Assembly: GCA_937926515.1 (NCBI GenBank) | Contig: CALAZZ010000197.1 | Location: 1-18,650 of the forward strand | From: an uncultured Bacteroidales bacterium | GTDB lineage: Bacteria; Bacteroidota; Bacteroidia; Bacteroidales; F082 | DNA: 18,650 nucleotides | Reading direction: 5' to 3' | Shown: positions 14,828-18,650 of the stretch, piece by piece | How positions within the stretch are numbered: the first letter of the stretch is position 1 | How the letters are laid out: each line of letters opens with the position of its first letter | Program-made: the position numbers and the translations under genes | Notes under the pieces: generated by a model | Seen by the model: the letters and a program-made list of their open reading frames with translations, nothing else | Told to the model about the DNA's origin: nothing | Database searches by the model: none

Positions 14828-15046
14828 ATGGCAAAACAATTATCAATTGAGCAGGATGGAACTGTTATTGAATCATTGGGAAATGCAATGTTTAGGGTGG
14901 AACTTGAAAATGGTCACATCATAACAGCACATATCTCTGGAAAAATGAGGATGCATTACATCAAAATATTACCTGGTGACAGGGTGAAACTGGAAATGTC
15001 TCCTTATGATCTGACAAAAGGAAGGATTACTTTTAGGTATAAATAA
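14828..15046 (+). CDS. infA: Translation initiation factor IF-1
   Basis: 72 residues, a single OB-fold (S1-like) protein that blocks the A site of the 30S subunit during initiation and supports IF-2 and IF-3. GTVIESLGNAMFRVELENGH, AHISGKMRMHYIKILPGDRV and the C-terminal SPYDLTKGRITFRYK are family hallmarks. Length equals that of E. coli. It lies three bases after map. The following 56-base gap, the longest in the unit, contains a perfect inverted repeat. Confidence 0.97.
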   Translation: MAKQLSIEQDGTVIESLGNAMFRVELENGHIITAHISGKMRMHYIKILPGDRVKLEMSPYDLTKGRITFRYK

Positions 15047-15060
15047 GATATTTAAGAACA

Positions 15061-15083
15061 TGGTATCTCACATAAAGATACCA
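15061..15083 (+). other. Perfect hairpin between infA and rpmJ
   Basis: TGGTATCT (15061-15068) and AGATACCA (15076-15083) form eight uninterrupted pairs around a 7-base loop (CACATAA). No T-run follows, so it is not a simple intrinsic terminator. It lies 20 bases before the rpmJ ATG. It could be a processing or stabilising element or a protein-binding site affecting rpmJ. The structure is visible in the sequence, but its role is unknown. Confidence 0.5.
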
Positions 15084-15102
15084 ACTGAAACAGTACATAA
15101 AA

Positions 15103-15219
15103 ATGAAAGTAAGAGCATCAGTTAAGAAAAGATCTGTCGAGTGCAAAATAGTACGCCGGAAAGGCAGATTATATGTAATTAATAAAAAAAACCCGAAGTT
15201 TAAACAACGACAGGGATAA
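15103..15219 (+). CDS. rpmJ: 50S ribosomal protein L36, zinc-free form
   Basis: bL36, 38 residues, the smallest 50S protein, packed against 23S rRNA near L16. The start MKVRASVKKRS and the end NPKFKQRQG match the family. The zinc ligands of the C-plus form (Cys11, Cys14, Cys27 and His33 in E. coli) are here Ser11, Cys14, Asn27 and Phe33, so a four-ligand zinc site is impossible. This is the C-minus form usual in Bacteroidota. It lies after infA as in most bacteria, here separated from it by the hairpin at 15061-15083. Confidence 0.95.
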   Translation: MKVRASVKKRSVECKIVRRKGRLYVINKKNPKFKQRQG

Positions 15220-15252
15220 TACAAAAGGAATAAACTTAAAAATAATAAACAT

Positions 15253-15630
15253 ATGGCTAGAATTGCTGGTGTAGATATTCCGAACAACAAACGTGGTGAA
15301 ATAGCATTGACTTATATCTATGGTATTGGAAAAAGTTCAGCGCAAAAAATACTTACCACTGCCGGTGTGGATATCAATAAAAAAGTACAAGACTGGACCG
15401 ATGAAGATCAAAACAATATCCGTACAGTAATTGGAGACACTGTTAAGGTGGAAGGAGAACTCAGATCAGAAGTTCAGATCAACATCAAACGATTGATGGA
15501 TATCGGGGCCTATCGTGGCATTCGTCACCGTATAGGACTTCCGTTGCGCGGACAGAGCACAAAGAACAATGCCCGGACTCGAAAAGGAAGAAAGAAAACC
15601 GTTGCTAACAAGAAGAAAGCAACCAAATAA
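15253..15630 (+). CDS. rpsM: 30S ribosomal protein S13
   Basis: uS13, 125 residues, at the top of the 30S head, where it bridges to L5 and touches P-site tRNA through its tail. MARIAGVDIPNNKRGEIALT at the start, YGIGKSSAQKIL (helix-turn region) and GIRHRIGLPLRGQSTKNNART near the end are typical, followed by a lysine-rich tail. Length is near the E. coli 118. The ATG at 15253 is preceded by an A-rich stretch. It is the first gene of the alpha part, with no promoter seen in the 33-base gap after rpmJ. Confidence 0.96.
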   Translation: MARIAGVDIPNNKRGEIALTYIYGIGKSSAQKILTTAGVDINKKVQDWTDEDQNNIRTVIGDTVKVEGELRSEVQINIKRLMDIGAYRGIRHRIGLPLRGQSTKNNARTRKGRKKTVANKKKATK

Positions 15631-15676
15631 TAAATAGCTCAATTTTTTAGATAAAGCTTAATAATTATTCATTCAT

Positions 15677-16066
15677 ATGGCAAAAACCACTAGAGTTTCA
15701 AAGAAAAGAGTTGTTAAGGTTGAACCTTTGGGGAAGGCATTTATCAAGGCCTCCTTCAATAATATCATCATTTCTTTGACAAACAATGCAGGACAGGTAA
15801 TTTCCTGGGCATCATCCGGGAAAATGGGCTTCAGAGGTTCAAAAAAGAACACGCCCTATGCAGCACAGATGGCAGCAGAAGATTGTGCAAAAAAAGCATA
15901 CGACCTGGGATTACGTAAAGTTAAAGTTTATGTTAAAGGGCCAGGTGCCGGCCGCGAATCTGCGATCAGGACCATTCATTCATCAGGCATAGAGGTCACA
16001 GAGATCGTTGACGTTACTCCATTGCCACACAATGGCTGTCGCCCACCCAAAAGAAGAAGGGTATAA
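15677..16066 (+). CDS. rpsK: 30S ribosomal protein S11
   Basis: uS11, 129 residues, on the 30S platform, contacting the E-site codon region and the Shine-Dalgarno helix area. The middle has KASFNNIIISLTNNAGQVISW, and then GFRGSKKNTPYAAQMAAE and VYVKGPGAGRESAIR. The C-terminus PLPHNGCRPPKRRRV is invariant, and Asn119 matches the residue that becomes isoaspartate in E. coli S11. Length equals that of E. coli. The gaps on either side (46 and 40 bases) are A/T-rich without clear promoter elements. Confidence 0.97.
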   Translation: MAKTTRVSKKRVVKVEPLGKAFIKASFNNIIISLTNNAGQVISWASSGKMGFRGSKKNTPYAAQMAAEDCAKKAYDLGLRKVKVYVKGPGAGRESAIRTIHSSGIEVTEIVDVTPLPHNGCRPPKRRRV

Positions 16067-16106
16067 TTCTGTTGAGCACATTAGCAAACTTTAAACTTTA
16101 GAAATT

Positions 16107-16712
16107 ATGGCAAGATATATTGGTCCAAAATCAAAAATTGCAAGAAAATTTGGCGAACCTATTTTCGGACCTGACAGATCGTTTGAAAAGAAAAACTATC
16201 CGCCAGGTATGCATGGTTCGAACAAACGTAGGAAAAAGCAATCAGAGTACGGGGTACAGTTGCAGGAAAAGCAAAAAGCAAAATATACCTACGGTATTCT
16301 TGAAAAGCAATTTAGGAACACTTTTAAGAAAGCTTCCAAGAAAAAAGGTAAAACAGGGGAATTGTTGCTTCAGCTTATCGAATCACGACTTGATAACCTT
16401 GTTTACCGCTTCGGCATTGCTCCTACAAGAAGCGCTGCCAGGCAGCTTGTTAGCCACAGGCATATTACAGTGAATGGCGATATTGTAAGCATTCCTTCGT
16501 ATATGATAAAAGTTGGCGATATTGTAGGAGTTCGCGAAAGATCAAAAAGCCTTGAAGCTATTACTACTTCGCTCGACTCACGGGTTAATCGGTTCACATG
16601 GCTTGAGTGGGACGGTGATAAAATGCAAGGCAAATTCATGAACTATCCCAATCGTGAGGATATTCCTGAAACCATTAAAGAACAGTTAATTGTAGAGTTG
16701 TACTCTAAATAA
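16107..16712 (+). CDS. rpsD: 30S ribosomal protein S4, zinc-free form
   Basis: uS4, 201 residues, initiates 30S body assembly and forms part of the mRNA entry helicase site with S3 and S5. The N-terminal segment ARYIGPKSKIARKFGEPIFG is typical but has no cysteine cluster, unlike zinc-binding S4 proteins. The S4 RNA-binding domain covers about residues 93-155 (SRLDNLVYRFG, TRSAARQLVSHRHITVNG, then the IPSYMIKVGDIV turn). In E. coli S4 represses the alpha operon through a pseudoknot ahead of rpsM. I did not find a comparable structure here. Confidence 0.96.
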   Translation: MARYIGPKSKIARKFGEPIFGPDRSFEKKNYPPGMHGSNKRRKKQSEYGVQLQEKQKAKYTYGILEKQFRNTFKKASKKKGKTGELLLQLIESRLDNLVYRFGIAPTRSAARQLVSHRHITVNGDIVSIPSYMIKVGDIVGVRERSKSLEAITTSLDSRVNRFTWLEWDGDKMQGKFMNYPNREDIPETIKEQLIVELYSK

Positions 16713-16757
16713 TATTTCAACCTGGTAGGATATTCTATCTAACACTAAATAACAGTT

Positions 16758-17750
16758 ATGGCAATTTTAGCGTTTCAAAAACCCGAAAAGGTTATCATGG
16801 TCGAATCGGACGATTACAAAGGATTGTTCGAATTCCGTCCGCTTGAACCAGGTTTCGGCATCACCATTGGCAATGCACTCAGAAGAATTCTCCTTTCCTC
16901 TTTGGAAGGGTTTGCAATCACCTCCATTAAAATTGAAGGTGTCCTGCATGAGTTCTCAACTATTGAGGGCGTAGTTGAGGATGTGGCTGACATTGTATTA
17001 AACCTGAAAAAAGTCAGGTTTAAGCAGCAGATATCAACCGAAACAAGTGAAAAGGTAAATATAGTTGTTGGCGAGCAGGAGCAATTCAAAGCAGGCGATA
17101 TCAACAAATTCCTGAGTGTATTTCAAGTGTTGAATCCTGATGAAGTCATCTGCAATATGGATACAGCAGTTAAGCTTAGTATGGAGATAACCATTAACAA
17201 GGGAAGAGGTTATGTGCCCGCTGAAGAGAACAAAATACCAAATGCCCCCTTGGGAACCATTGCAATAGACTCCATCCATACCCCAATCAAAAATGTGAAG
17301 TTCCACGTAGAAAACTTTAGGGTAGAACAAAAGACAGACTACGAGAAATTATTGATTGAAGTACTTACCGATGGCTCAATTCACCCCAAGGATGCATTAA
17401 AAGAAGCAGCTAAGATTCTTATTTTGCATTTTATGCTCTTCTCGGATGAAAAGATAACGGTGGATACCGAAGAGAAATCAGTTAGCGAAGAGTTTGATGA
17501 AAGCTCATTACATATTCGCCAGCTGCTGAAAACCAAATTGGTTGATATGGATCTGTCTGTCAGGGCACTCAACTGCCTCAAGGCTGCAGACGTTGAAACA
17601 CTTGGCGAATTGGTAGCTTTCAATAAAAACGACTTGCTGAAGTTTAGGAATTTTGGAAAGAAATCCCTAACTGAACTTGAAGAACTCGTAAAAACAAAAG
17701 GACTTGAGTTCGGTATGAATACAGCAAAGTATAAATTAGATAAGGAATAA
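16758..17750 (+). CDS. rpoA: RNA polymerase alpha subunit
   Basis: 330 residues. The dimer nucleates RNAP assembly (beta, then beta'), and the C-terminal domain contacts upstream DNA and activators. The N-terminal domain (about 1-235) contains GNALRRILLSSLEG (38-51), the dimer-interface helix. A variable acidic linker follows (about 236-255). The C-terminal domain (about 256-320) keeps the DNA-contact residues: Arg269, Asn272, Cys273 and Lys275 match E. coli R265, N268, C269 and K271, and GKKS (300-303) is conserved. UP-element recognition is therefore chemically possible. Its position between rpsD and rplQ is standard, with 5 bases before rplQ. Confidence 0.97.
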   Translation: MAILAFQKPEKVIMVESDDYKGLFEFRPLEPGFGITIGNALRRILLSSLEGFAITSIKIEGVLHEFSTIEGVVEDVADIVLNLKKVRFKQQISTETSEKVNIVVGEQEQFKAGDINKFLSVFQVLNPDEVICNMDTAVKLSMEITINKGRGYVPAEENKIPNAPLGTIAIDSIHTPIKNVKFHVENFRVEQKTDYEKLLIEVLTDGSIHPKDALKEAAKILILHFMLFSDEKITVDTEEKSVSEEFDESSLHIRQLLKTKLVDMDLSVRALNCLKAADVETLGELVAFNKNDLLKFRNFGKKSLTELEELVKTKGLEFGMNTAKYKLDKE

Positions 17751-17755
17751 GTGAG

Positions 17756-18520
17756 ATGAGACATAAGAAGAAATTTAACCACCTGAGTAGGACCAGCGCT
17801 CATAGAAAAGCTATGTTAAGCAATATGGCTTCCTCATTGATCATACATAAACGTATCAGAACTACACTTGCTAAAGCCAAAGCGCTGAGAATGTATGTTG
17901 AACCCTTGATTACAAGATCAAAGGAAGATACAACACATCAGCGACGTATGGTATTTCGGAAATTGCAGGATAAAGTTGCCGTAGCTGAGCTGTTCCGTGA
18001 AGTATCCGTAAAAGTTGCCGATAGGCCGGGTGGATATACCAGAATTATTAAGCTTGGAAACAGGCTTGGCGATAATGCTGAAATGTGTATGATTGAATTG
18101 GTTGACTTTAACGAGAACCTTTTGGGATTGGATAAGAAAGCTCCTGCTAAGGCCAAATCGACACGTCGTAGAGGTGGAGCGAAAAAGTCAGCCGCATCAG
18201 CTACAACAGCAGCAAAACCTGTAACAACAGATACGAAACCGAAAACTGAACCCGCTGGAGATTCAAAACCGGAAACAACGGAATCCGTACAAACTGAAAC
18301 AGCTGAAAAGCCTGAAATGCAAGTTGAGGAGGCAGTCGAGACAAAAGACCAGGTCGAAGAAATTGCTGAACCTGTTGTTGAGGACCTAAAAGATGAAGCT
18401 GCAGAACCGGAATCTGAAGTTGAAGCTAAGGATGAGGCCAAAACCAAAAAAGAGGAAGCTGCGGAAAACAAATCTGAATCAGCTGAAAATAATGCTGATC
18501 AATCAGAAAAAGACAAGTAA
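17756..18520 (+). CDS. rplQ: 50S ribosomal protein L17 with long acidic C-terminal tail
   Basis: bL17, 254 residues, whose first 120 or so residues are the normal L17 fold at the bottom of the 50S near the tunnel exit: MRHKKKFNHLSRTSAHRKAM, SSLIIHKRIRTTLAKAKALR, and RPGGYTRIIKLGNRLGDNAEM followed by ELVDFNE. The rest is an extension: a basic linker (127-144, nine Lys or Arg of 18) and then a low-complexity tail of about 104 residues rich in Glu, Lys, Ala, Thr and Pro (33 acidic against 14 basic). The frame is open throughout, without stop or frameshift. L17 is about 127 residues in E. coli, and Bacteroidota forms are often somewhat longer, but this tail is large. It probably protrudes as a disordered arm. 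It is the last gene before the terminator. Confidence 0.95.
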   Translation: MRHKKKFNHLSRTSAHRKAMLSNMASSLIIHKRIRTTLAKAKALRMYVEPLITRSKEDTTHQRRMVFRKLQDKVAVAELFREVSVKVADRPGGYTRIIKLGNRLGDNAEMCMIELVDFNENLLGLDKKAPAKAKSTRRRGGAKKSAASATTAAKPVTTDTKPKTEPAGDSKPETTESVQTETAEKPEMQVEEAVETKDQVEEIAEPVVEDLKDEAAEPESEVEAKDEAKTKKEEAAENKSESAENNADQSEKDK

Positions 18521-18548
18521 GGACTTAAACCTTATTTATTAAATAGCA

Positions 18549-18590
18549 GAAAAGCAAAGATGCCATAAGGTGTTTTTGCTTTTTTTGTTT
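18549..18590 (+). terminator. Intrinsic terminator of the ribosomal operon
   Basis: AAAAGCAAAGATGCC (18550-18564) pairs along its full length with GGTGTTTTTGCTTTT (18569-18583), using three G-U pairs, around the tetraloop ATAA. It runs directly into TTTTTTG and TTTAT. It starts 29 bases after the rplQ stop. On the minus strand the sequence beyond the stem is also T-rich (TCTGCTATTT), so it could serve a convergent gene too. Confidence 0.85.
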
Positions 18591-18650
18591 ATTTCAAATA
18601 ACTGAAAATCTAACATCTCCCATACTGCAACCGATTGTGAATCCGGTGAA
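18591..18650. other. Window edge: no complete gene
   Basis: These last 60 bases follow the terminator. On the minus strand an open frame enters from the window end and stops with TGA at 18594-18596, coding the 18 residues FTGFTIGCSMGDVRFSVI. This could be the C-terminus of a convergent gene, but it is too short to identify and may be chance. Confidence 0.2.

Noticed and set aside
16067..16106. Internal promoter before rpsD
   Set aside because: TTG and TAAACTTTAG are present, but the latter does not fit TAnnTTTG and the spacing is wrong.
17938..18471. 177-codon open frame on the minus strand, Ser/Ala rich
   Set aside because: It is the shadow of the low-complexity rplQ tail, with no start context and no recognisable domain.
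1..18650. CRISPR arrays, insertion sequences, tRNAs or prophage genes
   Set aside because: None seen. No direct repeat series, transposase, integrase or tRNA cloverleaf is present in this window.

Overview
The window is the main ribosomal protein locus of a member of the Bacteroidota. It holds 33 complete genes, all on the + strand, reading str - S10 - spc - alpha without a break: rpsL-rpsG-fusA, then rpsJ to rpsQ, rplN to rpmJ, and rpsM-rpsK-rpsD-rpoA-rplQ. Twenty-eight genes encode ribosomal proteins. The other five are EF-G, SecY, methionine aminopeptidase, IF-1 and the RNA polymerase alpha subunit. Four things point to Bacteroidota: promoters with the TAnnTTTG element; almost no Shine-Dalgarno sequences in front of genes; zinc-ligand-free forms of S14, S4 and L36; and a gene order with neither tuf after fusA nor adk between secY and map. 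The protein sequences agree. I cannot name a genus.

Layout. Positions 1-309 are non-coding. They contain two Bacteroidota-type promoter elements (15-22, and 231-261 just ahead of rpsL) and, between them, a stretch that can fold into several adjacent hairpins, so it may be a long leader or a separate small RNA. Positions 310-3323 are the str genes, 3348-8512 the S10 genes, 8514-15219 the spc genes (including secY, map, infA and rpmJ) and 15253-18520 the alpha genes. Gaps between genes run from a 10-base overlap to 56 bases, and I see no convincing internal promoter or terminator. A strong hairpin plus T-run at 18549-18590 ends the unit. The last 60 bases may hold the tail of a convergent gene.

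How the genes work together. The unit co-expresses most of the assembly-critical proteins of both ribosomal subunits with the translocation factor (EF-G), an initiation factor (IF-1), the membrane channel that accepts nascent chains (SecY), the enzyme that trims their initiator methionine (Map) and the polymerase subunit that starts RNAP assembly (RpoA).

This is a core housekeeping region and I found no new defence, mobile or metabolic system. The points worth a second look are the structured leader with an anti-Shine-Dalgarno-like stretch, one isolated canonical Shine-Dalgarno before rplF, a perfect intergenic hairpin before rpmJ, and a long acidic tail on L17.
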